Part shown: positions 10,177-21,439 of the stretch, piece by piece
Position numbering within the stretch: position 1 is the stretch's first letter
How the letters are laid out: each line of letters starts with the position of its first letter
DNA from: Brachionus plicatilis
Taxonomy: Eukaryota > Rotifera > Eurotatoria > Ploima > Brachionidae
DNA length: 64,000 nucleotides
Direction of reading: 5' to 3'
Assembly: GCA_010279815.1 (NCBI GenBank)
Contig: QEOQ01000214.1
Span: forward strand, 413,873 to 477,872
Notes under the pieces: generated by a model
Seen by the model: only the letters and a program-made list of their open reading frames with translations
Database searches by the model: none
What the model was told of the DNA's origin: nothing
Made by a program: the position numbers and the translations under genes

Positions 10177-13100
10177 ATGCTCAAAATTTTGCTTGTCGCT
10201 CTGCTAATCGAGTCGCTCACGGCCAATCTGTGCATTTCGAACACCAACTGCAAACAATGCATCACCTCAGTACACGAGTGTGCCTGGTGCACACAAGACT
10301 TTGACATTCACTCCCATCAAATCAACAGATGCGACTACTACGAAAACATACAAAAGCACTGCTCTGACCAGCACATAGTCCATCCTGGCAACAAAGTAAA
10401 AATAGTGAGCGACACGGCCTTCAAGCCTTTGGACTCGGCCAGCTCAGCCGTTCAAATCAAGCCTCAAAAAGTTGAGCTCAAAATGCGCGCCCACTCGCCC
10501 CTCCGCTTCAACATCAGCTACCAGTTGGCCGAAGACTATCCGGTCGACTTGTACTTTCTGATGGACCTGTCCAATTCGATGGACGTGCACAAGACCAAAC
10601 TGTCCAAACTGGGCCAGCTGCTCGCCAACAGCATGAGAAACATAACGAAAAATTTTCGTCTCGGCTTCGGCTCGTTTGTGGAAAAAGAAACGGTGCCGTT
10701 TGTGAACACGGCGCCCCGCTCCATCAACAATCCGTGCATGAGCTCGGACCGGAACGGCGCCGGCCAATGCGTGCCGCCCTACAGCTACATTCACCACATG
10801 ACCTTGACCGACGACTCCACTCTGTTCGAACAAGAAGTGACCGCGGCCAAGGTCAGCGGCAATCTGGACTCGCCCGAGGGCGGCCTCGACGCCCTCATGC
10901 AAGTGATCGTGTGCAGCGACGAGATCGGCTGGAGAGCGGCCAGTCGCAAGCTCATCGTCTACTCGACCGACGCCGGCTTTCACTATGCCGGTGACGGTAA
11001 ACTGGCCGGCATCGTCGAGCCCAACGACGCTCAGTGCCACTTGAACGCTCAGCGCCGCTATACCCACTCGCTGCTTCACGACTACCCGTCCATTGGTCAA
11101 ATTAACCACAAGATAAGTCAGAACAATGTGAACTTGATATTTGCGGTGGTGCGCGACCAGGCCCAGTTGTACAAAGAGTTGAGCGAGCTAATCGAGGGCT
11201 CGTTTGTCGGCGAGCTGGACGACGACTCGTCCAATATTGTTCAGCTGGTCGTCGACATTTACAAGACAATTGCCAAGAAGATTGTGTTCGCGGCCGACTC
11301 CTTGCCCGACTCACTTTCGGTTAGATTTTTTTCCAAGTGTCAAGGTGAAGAGCTGGCCGAGACTAGTTGGTGCGACGGCCTCAAGATAAAGCAACAAGTC
11401 GACTTTGAAGTAGAGTTGACCATGAACGAGTGTGTGCGCGGACCGCTCAGGTTTAACATAAGTGCGCAGGGACTGGCCGAACGTGTCGAGGTCAGTGTTG
11501 AGGGCGAGTGCGAGTGTGAGTGCGAAAAAGAGTCGTCGGTGACGTCGAGTGGCGATGTTAGTCCGGAGTGCAATGACAGAGGCCGGAGAGTGTGCGGCAT
11601 TTGCCAGTGTGAGCCATTGTACTATGGCAGCAAGTGCGAGTGCAGCAATTTGGACTCAAATGATCCCAATGACAAAGCATCTGCTGCATCAAATATTTCA
11701 TCTTGTGTAAAGTGAGTTTTTGGGCCAAAATTAGATGGTTTTTTCTTTTTTTTTTTTTTCCCCAAATTGACAGTTAGTGTCGCATCAAATATCAAGTGTT
11801 AACAAAAAAACAAAGATTAAAAAAGCAAAAAATTTAGGTTAATTTATTATTGTGTACAAAATAGATTTTATTAAAAAAATTTAATTTTTTTTGATTGGGG
11901 TCATAATTTTAAATTATTTCTTGGAGTTGTTCCTCAAGTCAAGTGACTTGACTTGAATTTTTTTTATGGGTAAAAAAGTTAAATAATTGGTAAACGTTCT
12001 TAATAGAGAAAAAAATTTTTAGAGAATTTTTATTTTAGAGAAAAAAAAGTAGAGATATTTAAGTGTCAGTATTATTGAGAATATATAAATACATAAATTT
12101 TATATAAATACTTTTTTTTTTATATATAAATGAACCTTTTTTTACTAAATGCCTATGAGGTGTATGTATTTTTTAATAAATAATAATAATAATTGAGAAT
12201 AAATTTATTAGAGAAAAAAAATTTTAATAGAGAAAGTAAATTAGAGAATTTTTTTTTAGAGAAAAAATAGCGACAAATATTAATCAATTAGCAAATTAGC
12301 AAAGCCACGAATAAATAAATCTAAATTGTTTTTATTATAATCCAAAACTTGTCGTTTTATCTTTTCTTCTTTTTTTTTTTTTAGCTTTTAATGTCATTGA
12401 CTTTAATAGATTACCAGCAAACAACAACATTAAAATGATTAATCTAGCTTGAATTTATTAGAATTTATAAATTTAAACTATTGATTAATGAAATTGAAAT
12501 AGAAACTTTGATGATTTATCTCTATTTTTTCTCTCTTTTTTGTATATTCTCTATTTTTTGTCTTCTATATTTTTTGTCTTCTCTCCTTTAATTTTTCTCT
12601 ATTTTGATAGTTCATCAAATAATTACTCAAGTTGATGTTTTGTTTGATTTCATATTTACTAAATTAATAGTTTTTATAAATTTTTTTTTCTCTAAAATGT
12701 CTTAAAAGTTTACATTTTTAATTGAATCATTTTGTTAGCAAAAAAATTATAAATTTTTAAATTAATCTTTTGAAAAAAATAAAAAACTTTACTCGCGTTA
12801 AACCGGATACAGGTTTATCCGAATAATTTGATATTCGGATGAAAATTTACCGGCTCTTGGCATTTTTAATATGTCATCTTTAAATTCTGACTTATTAAAC
12901 CCAAATTTTTGTCCGGTTTATTTTGACATTCGAATATAATTTTCCTGGCTATTTTATATAATTTTCTTGCATAATTTTTTTTTTATTCGAGTGTCAAGTA
13001 TTTCTCAAAAAAATGATTAGGATTAAGGAAAAAGGTCAAAAAATGAAATTGATAATGAGTTCAAAAGAAGAATATGCATGTATCACAAAGAACGTATCGC

Positions 13101-16100
13101 AGAACGTCCCATAATCTAGTCTTTTTAACTCAAAAAGTTTCTGAATCTCTTGTTAAAAATTAAAAAAATATGTAGTCTATTTTTTGAAACTTTAAAAGCC
13201 TTTGATAAAGTATGTGTTATAATTTTTAAATTATGTAAAACAGAAGTGCCACTCTATAGTTGTATGGGTCGAAAATTTTTTTTAAAAATAGACAATTCTT
13301 TGTTAAGCTTAATAACTTTGAATCAAGTTTAGGTGATATCGAAACAGGTGTTCCACAAGGTGCCGTGATCAGTCCTCTATTATTCACTATATTTATTAAC
13401 GACATCCCTAAACAAGATTCAAAGAATAAATCATATTCACTCCTCTTTGCTGACGATCTGGTCGCATTTTTTATCTTCAAAAATATGGCAGTATTATTAT
13501 TATTATTATCATTTTTATTACTTATTTATTTATTTCAGCCACATAGGCAATTAAGAAAAAAAAAATTAAAAAAATAAAATAAAATAAGAAAAAAAAAATT
13601 GTCTAATTGAAAAAATAATTAGCGAGTATTATTACTTAGCTAGTATAATAAACTTAAAAAAGATAGAGTCCTGGATCTATATATGGAGATTAAAAATGGC
13701 CCCAGATAAATGTTGTTATTTAATTTTCTCAGGAAACCCCTCAAATAATATGAATCTGCAACTTAACTTCTATGGCCAAAATATTCCTCACTCTGATTCT
13801 CCAATTTTTCTAGGTATAAAATTGGACCAAAATTTATGCTTCAATTCTCAAGTGCAGTTTATTCGATCAATTATTATTTATTTATTTATTTGTATATCTG
13901 TATCGAGCATTAGCTCCTACATATAAAAATAATACAAAAAAATAAAAATAAAAGTTTTGTAAAAATAAGTTTTGAATATAGAAAAAAAATAAAATATGTG
14001 AGGACAGATTAAATATCATAAAAATTTTTTCACATAAATTTTGAAAACTAAGCAGCAAAACTCTTGTACAAATTTACAACGCCTTAATAGGATCATTAAT
14101 CGATTTTAGTTTTTTCATATCAAGTCACATAGCACCGACTAATTTCCACAAACTTCAAGTTCTCCAAAACTTATCCATCAAATTAATTTACAGGTTACAT
14201 TTTGACACTCCTTCTGATTTATTTTTAAGTTTCTTAGATCAGTTAAAAATAAGCACTATTTATGCTCAACTCAGATCACTTTTTAACCGATACATAAAAA
14301 ATTGTCTAATGATTAATTTATTTAAAGACTATGTTGGGGCTTTCATTGAGAGCTCCAGTAATGTTACAGTTAGTTTAATCTATTTATTATTTTTTATTTA
14401 TTTATTAGGGTTACCCTAACGGGTAACTAAACTAAACCCCATTTATTATATTCAATTTGTATTTGAATAACTTATAGTGCTTCTAAGCATTCTTTAGTTT
14501 TTCTAACTTTAGCATCTAGTCCAGCTGCTTAGACTATTTGATTGAGCTGTTTTGTAACAGATTTTTAACTGTAAATTTTTTTAAAATTTTTAATATATAT
14601 TTTTTAAAGATAAATTTTGGTAATTAGTTAATTGGTTTATTTACATAATTTAGTTAAGTGGGTTTTTAGGGAATAATTTATTACACAATATTTGAGTTTT
14701 TTTAAGTTTAACATATATCCAGGACTGATTAAGAATTAATTGAAAACATGTTTGTTGTAAAATAATGATGTTGATTGTTGACTGTTTGTAATCCAAAAAT
14801 TGCTTAAAAAAATTTTAAAACTTTTGTTCTATATGTCAAAAACTTGTTCTGTAAATGAAACAAAATGAAACAACTTTTGTTTCACCTACAGCGGAAGCCT
14901 ATAAAATCTGTACGATTTAATTGTTATTTATTTTTAATATTTTTAAAAAGGGTGCAATTTTGCAGACTTGCGCAGTAGGTGAAACAAAAGTTGTTTCACT
15001 TTGTTTCATTTACAGAACAAATTTTTGGCACTTAGAACAAAAGTTTTTTATTTTTGTATTAGAATTTTTGTACGAAATTTCACAATGCCAAAATCAAGCA
15101 TACCTAACATCACTTTGGTACAGCTAATAAGTCATTAATTAATTAAAGTTAAAATTTTCAAATAAATTAGACTTTTATTTCGGCGGATATGAGAAAAAAA
15201 TAAATAGATAATTTATTTTTTTTGAGTTATCCAATATAGCAAAATTTTGGCATCTTGAAGTTGATGATCAATTCAATATATCATTTAAATTCATAGAGTT
15301 TATCATTTGATATTAAAATTAATCTTTAAATTAATTGGAAGAACTTAATAAAAATGCTTTACATGTAATGTAGATTTTAAAAATTAAGAATAAATTTATT
15401 TCAAAAATATTTGCAGAAAAAATCGATCTTTTCATTTTATTACCTCAAAAAAGGAATTTTAAATCATTTGAAATTCATTATTAAATTAAGTCTTGATTTT
15501 GAGTGCCAGATACAAATGCTTTTGAAATAAAAAATTTTAAAATAAACTCTACAAAAAATCAATTTAAAAAAATTTAAATTTGAAAATCGATTTTATCAAT
15601 GGATTTAGAAAATATTTTCTTTAATTATTTAATTTTTTTAATCTACATAACATGTTAAGCATTTTACATTAAAATTATTTAAATAAATTTAAATATTAAT
15701 TTCAATATCGAAAAATAAACTCTTTGAATTGATCTTCAAATTCATGATGCCAAAAATTTTTATTTGTTCAGAAAACTTTTGAATTAATGGAATAAAAAAT
15801 GACTAAAGGCTCATTTTAATCGTTATCTATTTGCATGAAAAAATCTTTTTTTGAATAATGATTGATCTTATAATTTATTTGATAACTAGATTTTATTACC
15901 ATTTTATTTTGTTTTAAATAATAATTTTTCCTTTTTTTGGAAAAGACCATTAATCTGTGAAAAACAAATTTTTTTTCTAAACATTTGGAACAATTTTTTT
16001 TTAAAAATCGCCTGTATTTTATTCAGTAATAAACATAGATCAAGCTTATTTCATAATTTTCATTTATCTACATTCTAACACACCACCTGGTAATATTTTA

Positions 16101-18874
16101 TTAATATTTTTCTATTCTAGTCCTAGACAAAGCGGGCCCGATGGTGAAAAAATAATTTGCAACAATCAAGGCCGATGCAATTGTGGACAATGTGTTTGCG
16201 TAAGTAGCAGAGGATTTTATTCTAGTTCATTAGGTCTTTATATTGAACATTTTATCTATTTTTAAGTTTTTTTTTAAAACTTCTTTCCAAATTTCACAAT
16301 TAGGATTAAATAATTGAAGAAATAATTTGGAGTTGAATAAAAAATTTTTCCTTTTGATTTTGATCGAAAAAAATTGTCATACGTGAATTGAAATTGTCCT
16401 TGATGCAATTCTCCAAAGCTAAGTTTTTTTAGTTTAAAATGTGTTAAAAAACTTATTCAAACTGATTCTAGAAGAACCTGAGGCTTCTTAAAAATGATGA
16501 TCCATTCAAAATATCATTTCAATTTAAAGAGTTAAACATTTCAAAATAAACTCTCACAAAAAATCAGTTTTTAAAATTTTAATTTAAAAATCAATTTTAT
16601 CACCGGGTTGAGAAAATGTTTTTTTTTAATTTTTTTATTTTTTAAATCTACATAACATGTAAAACATTTAACATCTAAAAGATAAACTCTTAGAATTGAA
16701 ATGATATTAATAAACTTCAAGATGCCGAATTTGAAAACAATTAGACAAAATTTCATAGTAAATAAAAATTTATTCTTATATTATCTGAAATGATTGCTTA
16801 GTATTTAGTTGAAAAAAATAGACAAATTGAAGTTAATGATCATATTTATTCGATCAAAACTCATTTAATTTTAAATCTAAATAAAAATAATAAAATAACC
16901 TTTTTATTTATCTTGTTTATCAAACACTAAATAATTAAAATTTTAAAAATGTAAAAATTTTTACATACTCACTATCAAGCTCTAATTGTTTTATTTTTAT
17001 CTTTAGTACCAGGTTAGTATACTTTTATCAAATTCTAGGCAAAAAACGGTGTCCTCTGCCATAATTTAATTTTTGAATAAAAGATTAAATTAAGTATTAT
17101 TTACTCAAATTTTAAAAATGAAGCATAGCCAGAAGATTTGTCATGTTTATTAAAAGCACATTTAAAGCTAATTATCAAATTTTCCAGTAATTCATCATCA
17201 TTAAAGTTTAACGACAAATTTTTTATTTTTTTTAATCGAATTCTAGACTCTTAAGGGAAATTTATGCTGAGTATTTAATACCTTTCAATGAATTTACTTG
17301 CATGATTATTAGATTAAGGGCAAAATGTAATTTATTGTATATTTTTATATTTTTACATTTTTACATTTTTGAGAGAAAAAAAAAATCTAAAAAAATTTTC
17401 ATTCAAGAAAAGTAATAATTAATTCGCAATTACTTAAAAAGGAGTTTTAGAAAAATTTAAATCTAAAAACCAAGGATAATTTTTTGAAAATCCCTTTTAA
17501 TTTATTATTGCTTTTCTTAATGAAAATTTTTTAAAGTTTTTTTATTTTGAGATTTTTATTTTTTCTCTCAAAAATGTAAAAATATAAAAATGTACAATAA
17601 ATTACATTTTGCCTAGATACATCAAGAATTTCAAAATATGTTATGAAAAATTTTTCAAAAAAGTAAATTATTAAACTCTATTTAAATCCACTTTATTCAT
17701 AATGTTTAATGAATTTGGAAAATCTTTTTCCAATTTTTCTTTTTTTTTGGTTGATAGATAATTATGAGCAAAAATCCAAAGCTTCGTCCGAAAAGCTAAT
17801 GCTGTGTATCCTCATGATTGTGTTTAATAGATATTTAAATTTTTTTAAAAGAATTGATAAGAAAAAGTTTAATTTTGAGAATTATTTTTTATTTTTAATT
17901 CATAAATAAATTAATCATTAATCAATAAGTTAATGATTATTGAGTTTAAAATTTTTCTGCTTATTTTTTTCGAATTGTTTATTCTACCGATTCTTGATTT
18001 CACCTGTTTCACAGTCATTTAAAAAATTTTTTTTAAATTTTAAATCAAATTTTTTTACTTTCAGAATGATCCTTCACGAATTTCTGGCAAATACTGCGAA
18101 TGTGACAATGAATCATGTGATCGCTATTTGAGTGTTGTGTGTGCTGGTAATGGTCGATGTGAATGTGGCATATGCAAATGCTTTGAAGGCTGGACCAAGT
18201 CCGATTGTTCGTGTAGCACAAACAACAGCTCGTGCATTTCATCGAATGGTCTTGTTTGCAATGGCAAAGGTCAGTGCGTGTGTGGCAAATGTGTGTGTGA
18301 CGAAGACTCGGGATATTTTGGTCGAACTTGCGAAGATTGTCCTGTAAGAATTTAAATTAAAAAAAAAATTTCCATTTATAAAATAACAAAATTTAACTAG
18401 ACTTGTCCACTTCCCTGCGAAAATAACCGCGATTGTGTTCAATGCAAAGTGTTTGGCACTGGCAAGAAAACAGATTGCGACCAATGTGACATAGAGCTCG
18501 AACAAGTTGATCGTATTGATCAAGACTCGGCCTACAAACAATGTCAATTTAATGACTTGAGTGACAATTGTACATTCTTTTTTTCGTATGAAATTTTAAA
18601 TGATAAAAAAATAAGATTCACCAGAGAAAAAGACTGTCCGAGCTCTTTTCCAACATGGGCCATTATTTTAATAATTGTCTCTAGTGTTCTTTTCATTGGC
18701 CTAGGATTGTTAATTATATGGAAAATATTGGATACCATGCAGCAGAAGAGGGAATGTGCCAGATTCAATGAAGAGAAGAAAAAAGCTGCTTGGGAAACAT
18801 CAGAAAATCCCTTGTACAAATCTGCCACAAGCAAATTTGTCAATCCATCGTACAAAGACACTAAAATTAATTAG
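10177..18874 (+). CDS. Integrin beta subunit
   Basis: Cell-surface adhesion receptor subunit that pairs with an alpha chain. Exons 10177-11711, 16121-16199, 18065-18343 and 18401-18874, with consistent phases, give about 788 residues, a normal length for the family. In order: signal peptide (MLKILLVALLIESLTA), Cys-rich PSI domain, beta-I domain with the MIDAS motif DLSNSM near residue 130, hybrid domain, Cys-rich I-EGF repeats (exon 1 end to exon 3, e.g. CNGKGQCVCGKC), tail domain, one membrane helix (WAIILIIVSSVLFIGLGLLI), and a cytoplasmic tail with the talin/kindlin-binding NPLY and NPSY motifs. Exon 1 is GC-rich and intron-free for 1.5 kb; the introns and later exons are AT-richer. Which vertebrate beta it matches best cannot be told by eye. 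Confidence 0.96.
11922..12790. repeat. Degraded hAT-like element related to 5315-5716
   Basis: The left end GGAGTTGTTCCTCAAGTC (11923) and the following AAGTCAAGTGACTTGACTT match the MITE at 5315. The segment at about 12630-12780 (CTCTAAAATGTCTTAAAAG, then TTACATTTTTAATTGAATCA) matches its interior at 5545-5640. About 650 bp of other AT-rich sequence lies between, and the right terminal repeat is not recognisable. Confidence 0.5.
13490..13624. mobile_element. Short retroposon inserted in the LINE
   Basis: 135 bp of T-rich then A-rich sequence with GCCACATAGGCAA in the middle. It splits the LINE frame between FADDLVAFF and the WRLKMAP segment. The target AGTATTATTA appears on both sides (13490-13499, 13625-13634), a 10-bp duplication. 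A relative with CCTCATAGGCAA lies near 54185-54300. SINE-like; no tRNA-derived head is visible. Confidence 0.55.
13865..13960. repeat. TTATTTATTTAT-type short retroposon
   Basis: TTATTTGTATATCTGTATCG followed by a GAGC..AGCTCCT segment and an A-rich tail. A sister copy lies at about 1410-1490 (TATTTGTTTATCTGTATCAA then AGTGCTCCTTC). It is inserted in the LINE remnant. Borders are approximate. Confidence 0.45.
14821..15043. mobile_element. Foldback element with long arms
   Basis: The left arm 14821-14889 is nearly the exact complement of 14975-15043 (core TGAAACAACTTTTGTTTCAC on the left). Arms of about 69 bp surround an 85-bp centre. The downstream sequence 15061-15086 resembles the terminal repeat of the MITE at 8430, so this may be the inner part of a related element. 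No coding. Confidence 0.7.
15243..15755. repeat. Family B inverted-repeat element
   Basis: The left end TTGGCATCTTGAAGTTGATG is complementary to the right end GATCTTCAAATTCATGATGC at about 15729-15748. It shares AATCTACATAACATGTTAAG with the copies near 8200 and 16650. AT-rich, no coding. Confidence 0.6.
16475..16737. repeat. Family B inverted-repeat element, short copy
   Basis: The left end GAGGCTTCTTAAAAATGATG is the imperfect complement of the right end TATTAATAAACTTCAAGATG followed by CC. It includes AATCTACATAACATGTAAAA. Confidence 0.5.
17319..17613. mobile_element. Long-arm inverted-repeat MITE
   Basis: The left arm GGCAAAATGTAATTTATTGT continues for about 70 bp through a GAGAGAAAAAA segment and is mirrored by the right arm ending ACAATAAATTACATTTTGCC. 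A second inverted pair inside (CTTAAAAAGG...TTTTAATTTATT) makes the whole 295 bp foldable. No clear target duplication and no coding. Confidence 0.7.
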
Positions 18875-19087
18875 TTTTTTTTTTATTCAATTCTGTTTGT
18901 TAATTAAAATAGTAAATTTTTTATAGGCTTCTTTTTCTTCTTTTTTTAATAAAACGGTGTGTTATTTTTAAATTTTTTTAATAAAATAAATTTGATAAAA
19001 CTAATATTCCAAAATTAATATTTCAAACTTTATTTCAGTTAATAGACAATATTCAAGTCAATATTTAAAATGTTGAAAAAAAATTCA

Positions 19088-19096
19088 TATAAATAG
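19088..19096 (+). promoter_or_regulatory. Candidate TATA box
   Basis: TATAAATAG lies 40 bp upstream of the ATG at 19136 and fits a short 5' UTR. Sequence match only. Confidence 0.35.
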
Positions 19097-19135
19097 AGGA
19101 TTAATTCTAGTTGAAAAAAAATAAGCTGAATTGAG

Positions 19136-19675
19136 ATGAAATTTGTTGCTTTGGTGGTAGCTTTCTTAAATTTGGCTTCATTTTCTGAACATAAGCCAAA
19201 TGATCAATTGATTGTTTGCATGTTGGCGCAAAAAAGTATTTATTGTAAACAAAGCTTGTCTTCGAACTTATCATGTCACTCAGAAAATGATCTATCTGCC
19301 TTCGATCTTTCATCTTTAAAATATTTGGCCATATTACCAATCGACTCTGACCAGCAAGATGTACCACTTTATCCAATTTATTCCAAATCAAAGCTAAACC
19401 AATCTTTAAATTTTAACCTCACATTTCTATCTCAATCAGTGACAAGTGGAACTTTAAAAGAAGGCATTACGATCAAAGATGAAGAGTGCTTTGCTGAATT
19501 AGTCGACATGTTGAGGAAAAGTGATGACATTCGCTCCACTAAAGCACCAAATGGTAAAGTAGATTTTGTTGGCAAGATATATTTAGCTGAAACTGGTAAA
19601 GATTCAATTAATTCAAAACGCTGGTTTTATTATCCACATTTTAGTGGATCATTTGAATGGTACGACAAAAAGTGA
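19136..19675 (+). CDS. Small secreted protein, orphan
   Basis: Single-exon frame of 179 residues. The N-terminus MKFVALVVAFLNLASFS looks like a cleavable signal peptide. The mature part has four cysteines, two of them close together near residues 29-38, several N-x-S/T sites and no further hydrophobic helix, so secretion is likely. The C-terminus is aromatic and charged (WFYYPHFSGSFEWYDKK). A TATA-like box lies upstream and AATAAA just downstream of the stop. I do not recognise the family. An intron could extend it, but the frame ends cleanly. Confidence 0.6.
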   Translation: MKFVALVVAFLNLASFSEHKPNDQLIVCMLAQKSIYCKQSLSSNLSCHSENDLSAFDLSSLKYLAILPIDSDQQDVPLYPIYSKSKLNQSLNFNLTFLSQSVTSGTLKEGITIKDEECFAELVDMLRKSDDIRSTKAPNGKVDFVGKIYLAETGKDSINSKRWFYYPHFSGSFEWYDKK

Positions 19676-20433
19676 GATTTTTTGTTTTACAAAATGTTGA
19701 CTTTTTTATTTTAATAAACTTTTATATGTTTTGGGTAGAATAAAATTTAATTAATTTTTTTTTTAATTCGAAGCTTTAAATCTCAATTTTTAGCAAAAAG
19801 ATCAGATATAAATAGGCCTTTTCTAGTTTAATGAAAATTTAAACTAAAAGTTGCATGAAAATTTTTAGTCAAACGCAATTAAGAATATTAATAAAAATTT
19901 TTTTCTTAAAAATTGAATTTTTTAGAGACTACGTTCTCTTCAAGCCTAAAAAATAAACATTTAAAATTTTTTTTTTTCTGTAAAAAACTATTTTTATTAA
20001 ATCAAATAAAATCATTTTGAATCTAATTAATTTAAGAATTTATTTAAATTTCTCCTTTTTGTTCGTAAACAAAAATAGCTTTTTCCAATATATTGTACCA
20101 AAAAGAAAATAAAAGGCGAAATAAATTATTGCAGAAAATGGGGTCTAATCTTTTAATTTTTTCTATTGTAAAAAAATTTAGAGGAACGCAATTTTTTTGT
20201 ATTTAGCAATATTGGATCAAATTAAGAGAAACTTTAAAAAATACAAGTTTATCATTTAAAATAAAAGAAAAATAAACTTTGCTTTAACATTAAGAAATTG
20301 GGAAACCATTTAAACAAAAAATTTAAGCCGTCTACTTTGATTTGAATAAACGAATTTTAAATTTATTTAAATTCAAAATCTGTCACATTTTAATTCTTAA
20401 ACTTATTTTTTTTGTTTGTTTTTAAAAGGAAAA

Positions 20434-21222
20434 ATGCTAACTTCAGATAATATCCAGCATGCTTTATTGTTTAAGAGACGCATGGAGATAAGTCGTTTTG
20501 AAGCCAAACTAAATGGAATAAAAAAACAAGAGAAAAAGGCGTTGATGTCAAAAGATCATCATAAAAATGAATTTATACAACAAAATAATGCCAAGCGAAA
20601 AGAATGGTGGAAAGCAGACAAGTCTTTTCGAGAAATGATTCAAAGAACAACAGATAGTAGACTTTCTAGTCGGCCAATTTCGACCTTGAGCTTTAGTAAG
20701 GAAAAAATTGAAGACTCTGAAAGCAAAGAAGACATAAAAAATTTTTTGATCAACAAATCAATAGAAATTTGTCACAGAACAAATTCAAATGAGGACACTA
20801 AGCTGATCAGGAGCAGGGTGCCGGGCCAAAAAGTGACTTTTGTTCGCATTAGTTCAGCTGGATCAAATGCAAACTTGGTAAAAAGCTTTGTCGAACCTTC
20901 CCCGATTATACTCCAAGAACAAAAAAGTAATCCATCACTTCCAATTATCTCAAAATCTTCTGGAAACAATTCTGTGGTCAATTTGAAAAAAAAATCTAAA
21001 ACCATATTATTAACCAAAGAAAAGTCATTAGACGGCTATGATTATACTTTCAAGAGATTTTTGAACAACAGTCCTTTTATCGTAGAGAACAAGAATGTTA
21101 TTAGAAAAATTGAACGGCAACAGTCATTTGTTCACCACCAAGTTAAAATAAATAAAATGGGCGCTGCTAAAAGAGATATTAGATTTGATAACTTACTAAA
21201 CAGTCTTAATGCAATTAGTTAA
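20434..21222 (+). CDS. Basic, Lys/Ser-rich hypothetical protein
   Basis: Frame of 262 residues from the first ATG. Just upstream, TTTGTTTGTTTTTAAAAG is a good splice acceptor, so the ATG exon may follow a 5' UTR intron or an unseen coding exon. The N-terminal quarter is helical and charged (EAKLNGIKKQEKKALMSKDH), the middle is Ser/Lys-rich and probably disordered. No signal peptide, membrane segment or known motif. Codon use fits the other host genes. Family unknown. Confidence 0.55.
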   Translation: MLTSDNIQHALLFKRRMEISRFEAKLNGIKKQEKKALMSKDHHKNEFIQQNNAKRKEWWKADKSFREMIQRTTDSRLSSRPISTLSFSKEKIEDSESKEDIKNFLINKSIEICHRTNSNEDTKLIRSRVPGQKVTFVRISSAGSNANLVKSFVEPSPIILQEQKSNPSLPIISKSSGNNSVVNLKKKSKTILLTKEKSLDGYDYTFKRFLNNSPFIVENKNVIRKIERQQSFVHHQVKINKMGAAKRDIRFDNLLNSLNAIS

Positions 21223-21439
21223 TTTTTTTATTTTTGGTTATTAAAAAAAAAAAAAATTTATGTTTTATTTTAGAGTTGATTAGTTTTTTTATTAGCATTT
21301 CTTAATTTATTTTTTATTATTTTTTAATCTTATTAATTAATTAAAAAATAATTTTTAATTTTGTTTTCAAAAAAGTTATTTCTTTTTTATGATTTGAAAA
21401 TTGCTTCAAAAAAATTATTTTTGAACGCAAATTAATATT

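Larger units (their letters stand above)
13140..14375 (+). pseudogene. LINE (non-LTR retrotransposon) reverse transcriptase remnant
   Basis: Broken reading frames carry LINE reverse transcriptase motifs in order: KAFDKV near 13193-13212, GVPQGAVISPLLFTIFINDI at about 13348-13407, the catalytic FADD near 13447-13458, then after a 135-bp insertion WRLKMAPDKC and SPIFLGIKLDQNL (13685-13840), and a distal part near 14100-14370. Frameshifts and two short insertions make it non-functional. It resembles the jockey/CR1 group. The fragment at 31830-32465 may be the upstream part of the same family. Confidence 0.8.
11712..16120 (+). other. Integrin beta intron 1, transposon-filled
   Basis: Donor GTGAGT, acceptor TTCTATTCTAG. 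This 4.4 kb intron holds a degraded hAT relative (11922-12790), a LINE remnant (13140-14375) with nested short retroposons, an inverted-repeat element (14821-15043) and a family B copy (15243-15755). Exon 1 ends with two bases of a codon that exon 2 completes. Confidence 0.85.
16200..18064 (+). other. Integrin beta intron 2
   Basis: Donor GTAAGT, acceptor TACTTTCAG. It holds a family B copy (16475-16737) and a long inverted repeat (17319-17613). The remaining AT-rich sequence shows nothing recognisable. Confidence 0.8.

Noticed and set aside
10444..11600. Long open frames on the minus strand and other plus frames across integrin exon 1
   Set aside because: Shadow frames of a GC-rich coding exon. 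The integrin frame explains the sequence fully.
14411..14440. TTAGGGTTACCCTAAC segment as telomeric repeat
   Set aside because: Only a single imperfect palindrome, not a tandem TTAGGG array.
14921..15127. 68-codon ORF
   Set aside because: Lies across the arm of the foldback element.
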